Shown: positions 18,925 through 27,981, numbered from the stretch's first letter. The stretch: DNA of 64,000 bases from Tateyamaria sp. Alg231-49 (GCF_900143535.1 NZ_FRFA01000006.1:62001-126000); one strand, 5' to 3'. Numbers and translations: made by a program. The notes: generated by a model from the sequence alone, not told the origin.

Positions 18925-19483
18925 TCTGACAGCCATCACTGCACTTGGAGGTATAGCACCTCAAGTGGACACCGTCGGCGAGGTGACGTTGAGCGAAATA
19001 CCGGATGTTGCCCTTGCCTCAGTCGCGGCGCGAACCCGAGAGGAAAGTACCTGTGCCGCTCAACTGAAAGCGTTGTTGGGTGGGCCGCCACCGCAAGCGG
19101 GGCGGGCCAAACTTGGCGAGCCGTACTCTGCCGTTTGGGTGGGGCCAGACCAATGGTTGCTGAGCGCCAGTTTTGAAACACATGAAGACATCGCAGCACA
19201 GCTCAAATCAAAACTTGGCGACACGGCCTCGGTCACTGAACAAACAGATGCGTGGTGTTGCTTTGACTTGACCGGACCGGATGTTCACGCCGTACTTGAG
19301 CTGCTCTGCAACATTGATCTGACTCGGTTCGAGACGGGGCACGCCACGCGGACCTCGATTCATCATCTGGGATGTTTCGTAATTTGTTTGGAAAAAGGTC
19401 ATTCAGTGCGCATCCTTGGCCCGCGCGCTTCCGCTGGGTCTTTGCACCACGCGATCACCACAGCGATGGCCTCAGCCCTTTAG
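18917..19483 (+). CDS. mgdD: N-methylglutamate dehydrogenase subunit D (sarcosine oxidase gamma-like)
   Basis: A 188-residue gamma subunit, the smallest GcvT-like partner. The body contains YSAVWVGPDQWLLSA and the C-terminal half FDLTGPDVHAVLELLCNIDL, then HHLGCFVI, all typical of SoxG-type proteins. The start is taken as GTG at 18917, which lies 9 bases after an AAGGAG site inside mgdC; a GTG at 18911 is only 3 bases from it. It overlaps mgdC by 8 bases. Its TAG stop overlaps the stop of the convergent regulator gene. Confidence 0.8.
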   Translation: MHDLTAITALGGIAPQVDTVGEVTLSEIPDVALASVAARTREESTCAAQLKALLGGPPPQAGRAKLGEPYSAVWVGPDQWLLSASFETHEDIAAQLKSKLGDTASVTEQTDAWCCFDLTGPDVHAVLELLCNIDLTRFETGHATRTSIHHLGCFVICLEKGHSVRILGPRASAGSLHHAITTAMASAL

Positions 19484-20487
19484 GCTGGCGGCAGCGGGAC
19501 GTCACCCTGAACGCGAAACGAATTGATCTGTTTGCGGTCTTCTTGAGGACTCACTCCAAATGCATCCCTGTAATGGGTCAGCAAAGGGGTGGCCGACGTA
19601 TAACCAACGGCCTGCGCGATACTTTGCATGCTTTGCTTGGAATACAGGACCAACTGGCGCGCGGCCTTCATCCGTATACTGCGGTAGTAATGGGTTGGGC
19701 TTTGCCCCGTCGCTTTTTTGAAGGCGCGCTCGATCTGGCGCGGTGTAACGTTCACCGCGCGCGCCACGTCGGCTACTGAAATTGGATGTTCGACATGATC
19801 GGCAAATAGGGCGGCGGCCTGTGCCACAAGTTTCGGCAGGTCAGGCTCGGCACTTGGGCGCATCGGAATTCGCTGCCGAACGCCTTCACCACGCATGGTT
19901 GGATGTTGAAACCAGCAGGCAACCTCGTGCGCGATGTCAGCACCCAGACGATCTTCAATCAACCGCAATGCCAAATCGAAAGCAGAAGCCGCCCCAGACG
20001 CCGTATACCGGCGGCCATCCACGGCGATGACATCGTCCGTCATATCAATGTCAGGAAAGGCACTGCGAAATGCAGCCTCATAACACCAGTGCACCGAGCA
20101 GTAATGTCCATCCATCACACCAGAGCGGACAAGAGGAAACACACCGCCGCTGATCGCCCCGAGAATGACGCCATGGCGATCCAAACGGCGCAGCGTGCCA
20201 TTAGACTGTTTTGCGTTCTCAAAGACGCTTGTGGGGGCGCCCAAGAGAAAGAGCATTTCCACAGTCGTGACATCCTGCAGTTTTGCATCTGGCTCAAACA
20301 CGACGCGCGCACTGGATGTTGTTCGAGAGCCAGATTCGGAGATGACCTGCCAGTCAAAAACATGCATGCCCGCAATCTCGTTTGCAGCACGCAGGGGTTC
20401 GATGATCGATGTAAGACATGCCATCGGAAAACCTGGAAAGATCAGAAAACCGAGCTGGATTTTTTTACTGTCGTTCAACTTTTGCAT
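19480..20487 (-). CDS. GlxA family (AraC-type, DJ-1/PfpI-like) transcriptional regulator
   Basis: A 335-residue regulator. The N-terminal 190 residues are the amidase-like DJ-1/PfpI domain (IQLGFLIFPGFPMACLTSII, GAISGGVFPLVRSGVMDG); the usual nucleophile cysteine is a serine (ISGG). The C-terminal AraC HTH pair is clear (ISVADVARAVNVTPRQIERAFK, then MQSIAQAVGYTSATPLLTHYRDAFGVSP). Start ATG 20487. Regulators of this family next to sarcosine or betaine genes respond to methylated amines such as betaine or dimethylglycine. Here it may control mgdABCD, tmo or dmm genes. Confidence 0.82.
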   Translation of the reverse strand: MQKLNDSKKIQLGFLIFPGFPMACLTSIIEPLRAANEIAGMHVFDWQVISESGSRTTSSARVVFEPDAKLQDVTTVEMLFLLGAPTSVFENAKQSNGTLRRLDRHGVILGAISGGVFPLVRSGVMDGHYCSVHWCYEAAFRSAFPDIDMTDDVIAVDGRRYTASGAASAFDLALRLIEDRLGADIAHEVACWFQHPTMRGEGVRQRIPMRPSAEPDLPKLVAQAAALFADHVEHPISVADVARAVNVTPRQIERAFKKATGQSPTHYYRSIRMKAARQLVLYSKQSMQSIAQAVGYTSATPLLTHYRDAFGVSPQEDRKQINSFRVQGDVPLPPA

Positions 20488-20577
20488 TCTCTCAGGAAAA
20501 ATTTGGCCTATGGTAGTGCAATTCAACCTGAGAACCGAATTGTTTAGCGGTATAGGACCCCATAAAAGGCAGGCGTC

Positions 20578-21234
20578 GTGAACATTGAAAAAGTAGATGT
20601 CAAAATGGTCAGTAAACTCACCCAAGATCCACACCGGACGCGCGAAGGTGAACGGGAGAAAGTTCTGGAAGTGGCTATTGGCCGCGAGGTGCGCGCGTTT
20701 CGCCGGCAACAGGAAATCACCGTTGCTGAGCTGGCCCAGATCACGGGGCTGTCCATCGGGATGTTATCCAAAATCGAGAACGGCAACACGTCTCCATCTC
20801 TGACGACACTTCAGTTGTTGGCGAATGCGCTGTCGGTGCCGTTGACCAGCTTTTTCCGCCGGTTCGAGGAAAGCCGCCAGGCGGTTCACACGAAATCGGG
20901 TGAAGGGGTTGCGATCGACCGCGAAGGTACGCGTGCCAATCACCAATACAACCTGCTGGGTCATATCGGATCGAACGCATCGGGCGTGATGGTCGAACCG
21001 TACCTGATTACTCTGACGGCAGAATCCGACGTTTTCCCAGCGTTCCAGCATGGTGGGATCGAAACGATCTACATGCTTGAAGGTGCGGTTGATTATCGAC
21101 ACGGCGAAGATGTGTATTCACTCAAATCCGGCGACACATTGTTCTTTGACGCGGATGCGCCGCACGGGCCCGAAAAGTTGGTCCAACTGCCTGCGCGTTA
21201 CCTGTCGATTATCAGCTACCCACAGAACGCCTGA
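20578..21234 (+). CDS. XRE-cupin transcriptional regulator
   Basis: A 218-residue regulator with an N-terminal XRE HTH (ITVAELAQITGLSIGMLSKI, then ENGNTSPSLTTLQLLANAL, about residues 48-90) and a C-terminal cupin domain (about 140-215, GIETIYMLEGAVDYRHGEDVY). It starts at a GTG with AAAGGCAGG upstream; an ATG 9 codons in is possible. It is divergent from the GlxA-type regulator with 90 bases between, and its stop codon touches the stop of dmmC (TGATCA). Regulators of this architecture often sense small amines or amino acids. Confidence 0.8.
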   Translation: MNIEKVDVKMVSKLTQDPHRTREGEREKVLEVAIGREVRAFRRQQEITVAELAQITGLSIGMLSKIENGNTSPSLTTLQLLANALSVPLTSFFRRFEESRQAVHTKSGEGVAIDREGTRANHQYNLLGHIGSNASGVMVEPYLITLTAESDVFPAFQHGGIETIYMLEGAVDYRHGEDVYSLKSGDTLFFDADAPHGPEKLVQLPARYLSIISYPQNA

Positions 21235-22302
21235 TCATTTGGTCAGCGGCGGCTCGGTTTCGAAGTCGGGCCAGACGCCGGGCGATGTGGGCTGACCGTC
21301 GTCGAATTGCGACAGGTAATCTAACATCATAGGCCGGTTGTCGATGAACCCCTTATATGTCGCAAGTTCATCAGGCAGATCGCGCACAACGCGGTGCAGG
21401 CGTCGGCCCCATTTGGGCATCGTCATCAGGTCTTGAAAACTGCACAGATAGCAGCGGATCGGAAAAACCAGTCCGTTCGAGCGAGGCAACCGGAAGAATG
21501 TCTGCAACTCGACCCGCAAGTGCTGTTTGGCACCAATATTTTCGGGGGTTAGGGTGGTCTTCTGGATACCCCACTTGTGGTAATTTTCGGGGCTGGTGTC
21601 CAACAGCGGATTAACCGTCATTGTCCAGTTCAGGCGGCGGGCAGGTGCCCCTTGCTGAATGTTTAGCAAGAATTTCAGGGCACGAACAAAGATACCCTTT
21701 TCATGGGCCAGCGGGACGGGCGCGTGCCATTCGAAAAAGTTCATGCCGATGTCAAAATCAAGGCTCCAGTCGGCTTGCGTTGTGACCGTCCCTGCATCCA
21801 TCCACAGGTTGTTGTCGCGCTGATCCAGCACGCAGAAGTCCCCTTGGGTCTGGCGGGTGATATATTCCATCGGGCCATAGGGCAGGGTGGTTTCGTCTAG
21901 GAAGGTGAATGTGTCATCAATGCCCAGTGGTTTGTTGACCCAGCGCCAGGTGTCCCCGTCGCGGTGCAATTCGAACAAATCGGGATAGTCCTCAGACTTG
22001 GAAACCATGATCAATTCCAGCAAGTCCCACCCTGCGAGTGTCATGTGCGGCAGAGACTGGCAACGCAGCGGATCGTCCGCCAGCACCATCGCGCGGTCGC
22101 GCATCTCTGACACATAGTGTTCGTCTACATCGAACCTTTTCTCATAGACCGACCCTTCGGGCCCGCCGCGGTGCTGCTCCATATTGACGGCATACATGTA
22201 GCTGTCTTCATGGAACGGAAACGGGAACCGTTTGATGGCCCAATCAGTGTTATGGAACGAGTAGTCGTCGCGAAAAGTCTCGTCGTTGAATTGAATGGTC
22301 AT
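21235..22302 (-). CDS. dmmC: Dimethylamine monooxygenase subunit DmmC (DUF3445, heme-dependent oxidative N-demethylase family)
   Basis: A 355-residue cytoplasmic protein of the DUF3445 family, described as a heme-dependent oxidative N-demethylase. The start MTIQFNDETFRDDYSFHN is followed by the family's conserved PHMTLAGWDLLELIMVSKSEDY and the C-terminal RSNGLVFPIRCYLCSFQDL. It converts dimethylamine to methylamine and formaldehyde with electrons from DmmB. The order on the minus strand is GcvT-like, small zinc protein, reductase, DUF3445, which matches the dmmDABC operon of marine roseobacters. The subunit letter is assigned by order. Confidence 0.82.
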   Translation of the reverse strand: MTIQFNDETFRDDYSFHNTDWAIKRFPFPFHEDSYMYAVNMEQHRGGPEGSVYEKRFDVDEHYVSEMRDRAMVLADDPLRCQSLPHMTLAGWDLLELIMVSKSEDYPDLFELHRDGDTWRWVNKPLGIDDTFTFLDETTLPYGPMEYITRQTQGDFCVLDQRDNNLWMDAGTVTTQADWSLDFDIGMNFFEWHAPVPLAHEKGIFVRALKFLLNIQQGAPARRLNWTMTVNPLLDTSPENYHKWGIQKTTLTPENIGAKQHLRVELQTFFRLPRSNGLVFPIRCYLCSFQDLMTMPKWGRRLHRVVRDLPDELATYKGFIDNRPMMLDYLSQFDDGQPTSPGVWPDFETEPPLTK

Positions 22303-22303
22303 C

Positions 22304-23290
22304 TTATCTGTCCAACTCCAATGAGGTGCCGACGAAACGGCTTACACATGGCATGATTTTCTTGCCGCTGGCGTGCTCTGAATCGTCCAGCCAATGGTCC
22401 CGGTGCACGAAGTCGCCCGCATGAGCGACGACATCCGTTTCACATTGTCCGCATGATCCACCACGGCACAGAAACGGGGCTTCGACGCCCGCTCGTTCGA
22501 TCGCTTCCAGAAGGCTTTCGTGTTCGCCGACGGTGATCGTCTTGTCAGACTTGCACAGCCGCACCTCAAAGGGCACGCCCGGTTCAGGGGCAAGGAATTC
22601 TTCGGAATGTACATGGGCATCCGGCCACCCTGAGGCACTGGCTGTTGCATGTATCCAGTTGATCATCCCTTTGGGGCCACAGACATAGGCATGTGTGCCC
22701 AAAGGCTGCCCATCCAGTAGGTTTTCAAGGTCAATCCGCTGGGTCTGGTCGTCGTAATAGACATGCACTTTGTTGGGATGCTTGTAAGTCAACTGCTCCA
22801 CATAGGTTCCAAGCGCCTCTGTGCGGCAGGCATAGTGCAATTCCCACGCGCCGCCCGACCGCTCAAGCTGTGCGATCATCGACATGAAGGGTGTGATTCC
22901 AATACCGCCGGCAAAGAACAAGTGTTTGCGCGCGCGCAGATCGAGCGAAAACAGGTTCACCGGATAGGTGATTGTCATTTCGTCGCCAACCGACACGTTT
23001 CGGTGCATGAACAGCGACCCGCCGCGTCCTTCGTCGTCTCGGCGCACGGATATGGCATAAGTGTCCAAGTCAGCCGGGTCCGACATCAGAGAATAAGGAT
23101 TCAAACGGGACCGACCGTTGTCGTTCATTGTGACAACCGTGTGCGCACCGCCGGAGAACGGTGGAAATTGTGTGCCATCACGGCGCTTGAACTCGAACCG
23201 GGTCACCAGTTCGTTCAGCGGTACAATGGCCGACACACTCACTTCGATCTTTTCCGCACCTGGCTTTGCTTTTTGTGGGGCTGCGCTCAT
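22304..23290 (-). CDS. dmmB: Dimethylamine monooxygenase reductase subunit DmmB
   Basis: A 328-residue phthalate-dioxygenase-reductase-type flavoprotein. The FMN/NAD(P)H domain has SRLNPYSLMSDP (flavin RxYS-type motif), FFAGGIGITPFMSMI (nucleotide binding) and YVCGPKGMI. The C-terminal plant-type [2Fe-2S] domain has the cysteine pattern CRGGSCGQC and the final C in MPCVSR. It carries electrons from NAD(P)H to the heme subunit. The true start MSAAPQKAK at 23290 overlaps the dmmA stop by 4 bases; the longer upstream frame is shadow. Confidence 0.85.
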   Translation of the reverse strand: MSAAPQKAKPGAEKIEVSVSAIVPLNELVTRFEFKRRDGTQFPPFSGGAHTVVTMNDNGRSRLNPYSLMSDPADLDTYAISVRRDDEGRGGSLFMHRNVSVGDEMTITYPVNLFSLDLRARKHLFFAGGIGITPFMSMIAQLERSGGAWELHYACRTEALGTYVEQLTYKHPNKVHVYYDDQTQRIDLENLLDGQPLGTHAYVCGPKGMINWIHATASASGWPDAHVHSEEFLAPEPGVPFEVRLCKSDKTITVGEHESLLEAIERAGVEAPFLCRGGSCGQCETDVVAHAGDFVHRDHWLDDSEHASGKKIMPCVSRFVGTSLELDR

Positions 23291-23883
23291 TCGTAAATCC
23301 CCTTTGGTGCGGGCACGTTGCCCGGATCTTCGGCGTCGATGCATACGCCCTGATAAGCGGCGAGGCGGCGCGAATAGTGATCCCGCACAAACAGGTTCAA
23401 TCCGCAATGGCTGCATACGAACGGGTCGGTTTCCACGTCTTCGGTGATGCCCTTGCAATGGACGCATTGCATCCGACGGGACACCGATCCGCGATGTTCT
23501 GTTTGAATGGCTGTATGAGGGATGCCCGCTTTCATCGCCTCATTTTGGGCCTGACCCATCAGTCCCTCGGTGCCACTGAGGTAAACCTGCAAGCCCATAT
23601 GCGCATCCTGCAAGACACGTCGGATACGAGAGACAGCGGCGGCATAGCTGGGGCCTTCGTAAAATTGTGCTGGGTTTGCGCCGCGCAATTTGTCGGCCAA
23701 CTGTGTCCCGCGAGGGATGTAGATAATGTGGGTTTTAGCCATCAAATCAGGTGTGGCGATGCCAAGGATCGCCTCGGCCCCCTCACCATCGGCAATCATT
23801 AGGTGTCCCTTGCCCAGGCGCGCCTCAAGCGTTCCGTAAACCGGACGGCTTTTGATCGACGGGGGGAATTCGAATTTCGACAT
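23287..23883 (-). CDS. dmmA: Dimethylamine monooxygenase subunit DmmA (small zinc-ribbon protein)
   Basis: A 198-residue protein. Residues 1-130 are a mixed alpha/beta region (YGTLEARLGKGHLMIADG, HIIYIPRG). A four-cysteine ribbon follows (MQCVHCKG and VCSHCGLN, about residues 139-160) and looks like a zinc or iron site. The ATG at 23883 has a GAGGAT site. By position it is dmmA. Its exact role in the complex is not clear from sequence. Confidence 0.78.
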   Translation of the reverse strand: MSKFEFPPSIKSRPVYGTLEARLGKGHLMIADGEGAEAILGIATPDLMAKTHIIYIPRGTQLADKLRGANPAQFYEGPSYAAAVSRIRRVLQDAHMGLQVYLSGTEGLMGQAQNEAMKAGIPHTAIQTEHRGSVSRRMQCVHCKGITEDVETDPFVCSHCGLNLFVRDHYSRRLAAYQGVCIDAEDPGNVPAPKGIYE

Positions 23884-23942
23884 AGATATCCTCGTCACAT
23901 GAAAAGGGCGCGAAAGGGGTTTGCCCACCGCGCCCCCGTCGA

Positions 23943-25094
23943 TCAGCCCTTGGCGGTGCGGATCGACTTGTCTTTGTCATAGAACGGCATTTCTTCCGCC
24001 GTCGCGGCCAACTCTGTACCGTCCGGTTGAACGACGGTCAGCTGGGTGCCGGGGCTTGCCACAGATGGGTCAAGCCGCGCGATGGCGACGGAATAACCGT
24101 TCAGCTCGGACGACAGGCCATAGGTGATTACGCCCACATCCTTGCCGTCGTGATGCACACGGGCGAACATTTCCATCTGATCCATGGCGTCGCCTGATAG
24201 CTGCACGCCGTAAATCTTGAATCTTTCTTTACCCTGCATGGCATAGTGGTTCTCGGACCCGATAAAGCCGGTTTTGTCCGGTGAAACGGTGAAGTCGAGG
24301 CCCAATTCCCACAGACTGTCGCCAGCTGGAGAGCCGTCCGCAAACGGGAACGTTTCGGAATTGTCACCGGGATAGAACAGTAGATAGCTTTCGATCCGCA
24401 GCATATCGAGGGTGGAGAACTGCGTCGGGCGCACATCGTCGCCGCCTGCCGCCAATACATTGTCCCAAATGTGAACAGCATCCTTGGCGCGGCAGAAGAT
24501 TTCATACCCTCGTTCGCCTGTGTAACCGGTGCGCGAGATCATCACATCGCGCCCGTACAAGCGCGTCTGCATGATCCCGAAATAGGCCAGATCACGGATT
24601 GCGGGGATATCCTTGGCCAGAATGTCGACTGCCTTGGGCCCTTGCAACGACATGTCATGCAAGTCGTCATCCATGATGACCGAACAGTTCTTGGCAGCAG
24701 CAACCGTTGTAAGCTGCTCCATACCGATGCCGGTGCCATGCACCACCAGCCAGGAGTTGACGGCGAGATGGTAGATCACGCAGTCGTCCACAAACAAGCC
24801 GCGATCATCAAGCATACAGGCGTAAACAGCACGACCCGGCGCAATTTTTTCGACATTGCGGGTTGTGACGCGGTCGATGACATAGGCGGCGTCTTCGCCC
24901 ACGACATGCACCTTCTTCAGACCAGACACGTCCATGAGACCGGCTTTGGTGCGGATCGCTTCATAGTCGGCTTTGGCGCGTTCTGGCGTGTCGTCATAGA
25001 ACCACGCCGTTCCCATACCATTCCAATCTTCAAGCTCGCCGCCGATTTCAGCGTGACGTCCCGCGAGGGCGGAGTTTCTCCATAGAATGGCCAT
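23943..25094 (-). CDS. dmmD: DmmD, GcvT-like tetrahydrofolate-dependent protein of dimethylamine catabolism
   Basis: A 383-residue protein of the aminomethyltransferase (glycine cleavage T) family. It has the typical early segment YEAIRTKAGLMDVSGLKKVHVVGEDAA (split here: YEAIRTKAGLMDV, SGLKKVHVVG), the glutamate/folate region ISRTGYTGERGYEIFC and the C-terminal barrel. It probably captures formaldehyde from dimethylamine demethylation as methylene-tetrahydrofolate. It is the first gene of the dmmDABC operon. A terminator lies upstream at 25207-25231, so the operon has its own promoter within about 110 bases. Confidence 0.8.
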   Translation of the reverse strand: MAILWRNSALAGRHAEIGGELEDWNGMGTAWFYDDTPERAKADYEAIRTKAGLMDVSGLKKVHVVGEDAAYVIDRVTTRNVEKIAPGRAVYACMLDDRGLFVDDCVIYHLAVNSWLVVHGTGIGMEQLTTVAAAKNCSVIMDDDLHDMSLQGPKAVDILAKDIPAIRDLAYFGIMQTRLYGRDVMISRTGYTGERGYEIFCRAKDAVHIWDNVLAAGGDDVRPTQFSTLDMLRIESYLLFYPGDNSETFPFADGSPAGDSLWELGLDFTVSPDKTGFIGSENHYAMQGKERFKIYGVQLSGDAMDQMEMFARVHHDGKDVGVITYGLSSELNGYSVAIARLDPSVASPGTQLTVVQPDGTELAATAEEMPFYDKDKSIRTAKG

Positions 25095-25206
25095 GGTGTT
25101 TTTCCCTGTTCGTTATGAGTCTTATTGAGCAGTATTGAGCAACAGTGCATTGCAAAAAGCAAGAATGCGGTGCAACTTTTTTTCCTGTTGGGCAAATATA
25201 GGATGC

Positions 25207-25231
25207 AAAAAAGGGCGACCAATGGCCGCCC
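25207..25231 (-). terminator. Rho-independent terminator after the amt operon
   Basis: On the minus strand an 8-bp stem (GGGCGGCC / GGTCGCCC, one G-U pair) with the loop ATT is followed directly by six T. It lies 19 bases after the stop of the 57-residue membrane protein gene, so amt and that gene form one transcript that ends before dmmD. Confidence 0.8.
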
Positions 25232-25249
25232 CTTCTTGTTGTTCGAAAT

Positions 25250-25423
25250 TTACTTTTCGAATTGTTTGGTCTTGGCGCTTTCGGTCTTCTGACCGAACAG
25301 CAACACGGCGACACAGATCCCGGCTGCAATCAGGGTGTACAGGCCTGGCATCGCGCCGCCCCAACCCATGAACATTGCCCCGTCGACAACCGACCAGCTT
25401 GCTTCGTCATATGGAAAGCCCAT
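25250..25423 (-). CDS. Small single-pass membrane protein encoded downstream of the ammonium transporter (57 aa)
   Basis: A 57-codon gene too short for many gene finders. It has a good ribosome binding site (AAGGAAG, 6 bases before the ATG), ends in TAA, and is followed by a terminator. The first 27 residues are polar and aromatic with several Gly and Met (MGFPYDEASWSVVDG, MFMGWGGAMPG). One transmembrane helix (LYTLIAAGICVAVLLFG) follows, and then a charged tail KTESAKTKQFEK. It begins 21 bases after the amt stop, so it is cotranscribed. Function unknown; an accessory subunit of Amt is the simplest guess. Confidence 0.8.
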   Translation of the reverse strand: MGFPYDEASWSVVDGAMFMGWGGAMPGLYTLIAAGICVAVLLFGQKTESAKTKQFEK

Positions 25424-25444
25424 GATTTCTTCCTTTCTGTTCGA

Positions 25445-26848
25445 TTACTCGCCCGGCGCCAGATTGACGCCAGGTGCGGGGATACCTTCAGGGTAGCCTT
25501 CGGCAGGGACCTTGACCATGTCCATACCAGCAATCTCTGCGCCTTCAGGGATGCGCAACATGCCCATCATCTTCAGGACGTAAGAGACCGCGTATCCAGG
25601 GACGAAACCCAAGAGGAAGAACACGACCGCACCGATGATCTGACCAATCAGGCTAATCGTCGGTACTTCGCCCGCAGCGCCTTGCAGCGACGGATATCCA
25701 GCACCGAAGATCCCAAGCAGGACCACACCGTAAAGGCCGATAGTGCCGTGAACCGTGACAGCGCCGACAGCATCGTCGATGCCACGGTTTTCCAGCCATG
25801 TGGCACAGGGTTTCAGGATCAAACCCGCCGAGAAGGCGATGATGAACGCAAGTGCAGGATAGTAGATGTCCAGACCGGATGCGGTCGAGATAATTCCAGC
25901 AAGTGCGCCGGACATCATCCAGAACGGATCACGCGTCAGAACCCATGCGCCAATGATCCCACCTGCAATCGCCATCAGGATATTGAAGGCCAGCGCCGAC
26001 AAGGTGATGGGTGTTCCGTAAATTGTGGACGGCTTGTCAGCAAACCAGCTCCACGCTTCGCCCGGCACGATCACGCAAGCCATGAGGAAACCCCAGAAGC
26101 CTACGATGATAAGCATAAGGCCCGTCACCGTCAGCGGCATGTTGTGCCCTGCAATGTGGTTGGCCGAACCGTCCGCGTTGAATTTGCCGATGCGTGGTCC
26201 AAGGTTGATGAGAACCCCAAGGGCAAAGAACCCTGCAACCGCGTGCACAAGGCCCGCCGCACCAAAGTCATGCACGCCCCATTGCGTGACCAGCCAGCCA
26301 TCTGCGTGCCAGCCCCAAGCAGCCGCAACGACCCAGGCAAACGAGCCAAGGACAACGGCGAGGATAACAAACCCTACGGTCTGGATGCGTTCGATCACGG
26401 CACCCGACATGATGGATGCTGTTGTGGCGGCAAACAACGCAAAGGCACCAAAGAACACGCCGGATGCCTGATCCGCGATGTTCGGGCCCATGTATTGCGC
26501 GCTTTCGCCCCAGCCCCACGCAATCGCGCTGGCATATTCAACACCTGAGATGCCCGCAGGCCCCGGTGCGCCGGGCAAGCCCGTGGGAAAGCCCCAATAC
26601 ACCCACCAGCCGAAGAAATAGAAGGTTGGGATCATGAACGCGAAAGCGAGGATATTCTTGACCCCCGAACTCAGCACGTTCTTGAGTCGCGACGCCCCCA
26701 TCTCGTAAGCTAGAAATCCCGCATGGATGATGATCATCAGCGGGATGGTTAGATAATAGAATGTCTCGGCAAACATGGTGTTGGTCACACCACCCTTACT
26801 CTGCAGTGCGGCAATCTGAGCCGTCAATTCTGCGATTTGCTCTTCCAC
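25445..26848 (-). CDS. amt: Ammonium transporter (Amt/MEP/Rh family)
   Basis: An integral membrane protein of about 467 residues with eleven to twelve membrane segments. An N-terminal heptad-like stretch (EEQIAELTAQIAALQ) is followed by MFAETFYYLTIPLMIIIHAG and the Amt-typical segments WGWHADGWLVTQWGVHDFGA, HAVAGFFALGVL and VHGTIGLYGVVLLG, which carry the paired pore histidines. The start is uncertain. A GTG at 26848 after GGGGG gives the most usual N-terminus; ATGs at 26890 and 26935 extend it by 14 and 29 residues. It is divergent from mgsA. It may import ammonium or methylammonium. Confidence 0.85.
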   Translation of the reverse strand: MEEQIAELTAQIAALQSKGGVTNTMFAETFYYLTIPLMIIIHAGFLAYEMGASRLKNVLSSGVKNILAFAFMIPTFYFFGWWVYWGFPTGLPGAPGPAGISGVEYASAIAWGWGESAQYMGPNIADQASGVFFGAFALFAATTASIMSGAVIERIQTVGFVILAVVLGSFAWVVAAAWGWHADGWLVTQWGVHDFGAAGLVHAVAGFFALGVLINLGPRIGKFNADGSANHIAGHNMPLTVTGLMLIIVGFWGFLMACVIVPGEAWSWFADKPSTIYGTPITLSALAFNILMAIAGGIIGAWVLTRDPFWMMSGALAGIISTASGLDIYYPALAFIIAFSAGLILKPCATWLENRGIDDAVGAVTVHGTIGLYGVVLLGIFGAGYPSLQGAAGEVPTISLIGQIIGAVVFFLLGFVPGYAVSYVLKMMGMLRIPEGAEIAGMDMVKVPAEGYPEGIPAPGVNLAPGE

Positions 26849-26949
26849 GATGAACCCCCGTGTTGGACTGTTGGTTTCGTGCGCCGTCATATGGAGTGCG
26901 CGGCGCTGGCCAAATTGAACCACGTGTTGTTTCATCTGGCGACTCTTTT

Positions 26950-26963
26950 TTTAACTGTTGTGA
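26950..26963. promoter_or_regulatory. Candidate shared operator between amt and mgsA
   Basis: TTTAACTGTTGTGA lies in the divergent amt/mgsA region. It resembles TTTAACTGTGA before tdm (36504) and TTTTACTGTGA before folD (39405), with three extra bases. Assignment as an operator is inference from recurrence. Confidence 0.25.
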
Positions 26964-27051
26964 AAAATAGTTTCCCATCGGTTGAGCATGTGATGTAACG
27001 ATGCTAGCGTTCGAGTCGAACGACAGATCACTTTTTGGGAGGGGCAGCGCC

Positions 27052-27981
27052 ATGTGCGGAATTGTCGGACTTTTTCTAAAAGATGCCACGTTGGAACCGC
27101 AACTTGGTGACATGCTGACCGACATGCTGATCACCATGACCGATCGCGGACCCGATAGCGCGGGTATCGCAATTTATGGTGATGAATCAAAGGGAAACGC
27201 TCGGTTAACCGTGCAATCGAACACGCCGAATGTCGACTTTGCCAAGCTTGATAGTGACCTGAGCGAGAGGGTCCAAGGCAAAGTTTCGATCACCCTCAAA
27301 GACACCCACGCAGTGATCACATTGCAGGCGGATCAGGTGGCTTCTGCCCGCGAAATTCTTTCCGAAATACGCCCCGATGTTCGCGTGATGAGTCACGGAT
27401 CCACGCTTGAGATCTATAAAGAGGTCGGGTTGCCTAAAAATGTGGCAGACCGTTTTGATGTTCGCAAAATGTCCGGAACACATGGCATTGGGCACACACG
27501 GATGGCCACTGAGTCGGCCGTGACGACAATGGGCGCGCATCCTTTCAACACCGGTATCGACCAGTGCCTCGTACACAACGGATCACTGTCAAATCATAAC
27601 TCGCTGCGTCGCAAACTGCGCCGGCTTGGCGTTCACATCGAGACCGAGAATGACACCGAAGTTGGCGCCGCATACCTGACGTGGAAAATGCAAACGGGAT
27701 CGACATTGGGTGAGGCTCTGACCTCAAGCCTCGATGATCTGGATGGGTTCTTTACGTTTGTGGTCGGTACCAAGGACGGGTTTGGCGTGGTGCGTGACCC
27801 TATCGCGTGCAAGCCTGCAGTAATGGCAGAAACAGATCAGTACGTGGCGTTCGGTTCGGAATATCGCGCGTTGGTCAACCTGCCTGGCATCGAAGACGCG
27901 AAGGTTTGGGAGCCCGAGCCCGCAACAGTATATTTCTGGTCGCACAATGCGGCTCCAACCGCGCAAGAGAAAGCGGCATAA
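27052..27981 (+). CDS. mgsA: N-methylglutamate synthase subunit A (class II glutamine amidotransferase-like)
   Basis: A 309-residue Ntn-type glutamine amidotransferase. The start MCGIVGLF places the catalytic Cys directly after the initiator Met, and the GGGAGG site before 27052 supports it. Other family motifs are TDRGPDSAG, GHTRMATES and CLVHNGSLSNHNSLR. In the methylamine pathway the MgsABC complex transfers the methylamino group from gamma-glutamylmethylamide to 2-oxoglutarate. It is the first gene of mgsABC-gmaS. Confidence 0.85.
   Translation: MCGIVGLFLKDATLEPQLGDMLTDMLITMTDRGPDSAGIAIYGDESKGNARLTVQSNTPNVDFAKLDSDLSERVQGKVSITLKDTHAVITLQADQVASAREILSEIRPDVRVMSHGSTLEIYKEVGLPKNVADRFDVRKMSGTHGIGHTRMATESAVTTMGAHPFNTGIDQCLVHNGSLSNHNSLRRKLRRLGVHIETENDTEVGAAYLTWKMQTGSTLGEALTSSLDDLDGFFTFVVGTKDGFGVVRDPIACKPAVMAETDQYVAFGSEYRALVNLPGIEDAKVWEPEPATVYFWSHNAAPTAQEKAA

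Noticed and set aside
25262-26548. 428-codon plus-strand frame antisense to amt
   Set aside because: Shadow of a GC-rich membrane protein gene; the amt product has clear transporter motifs.
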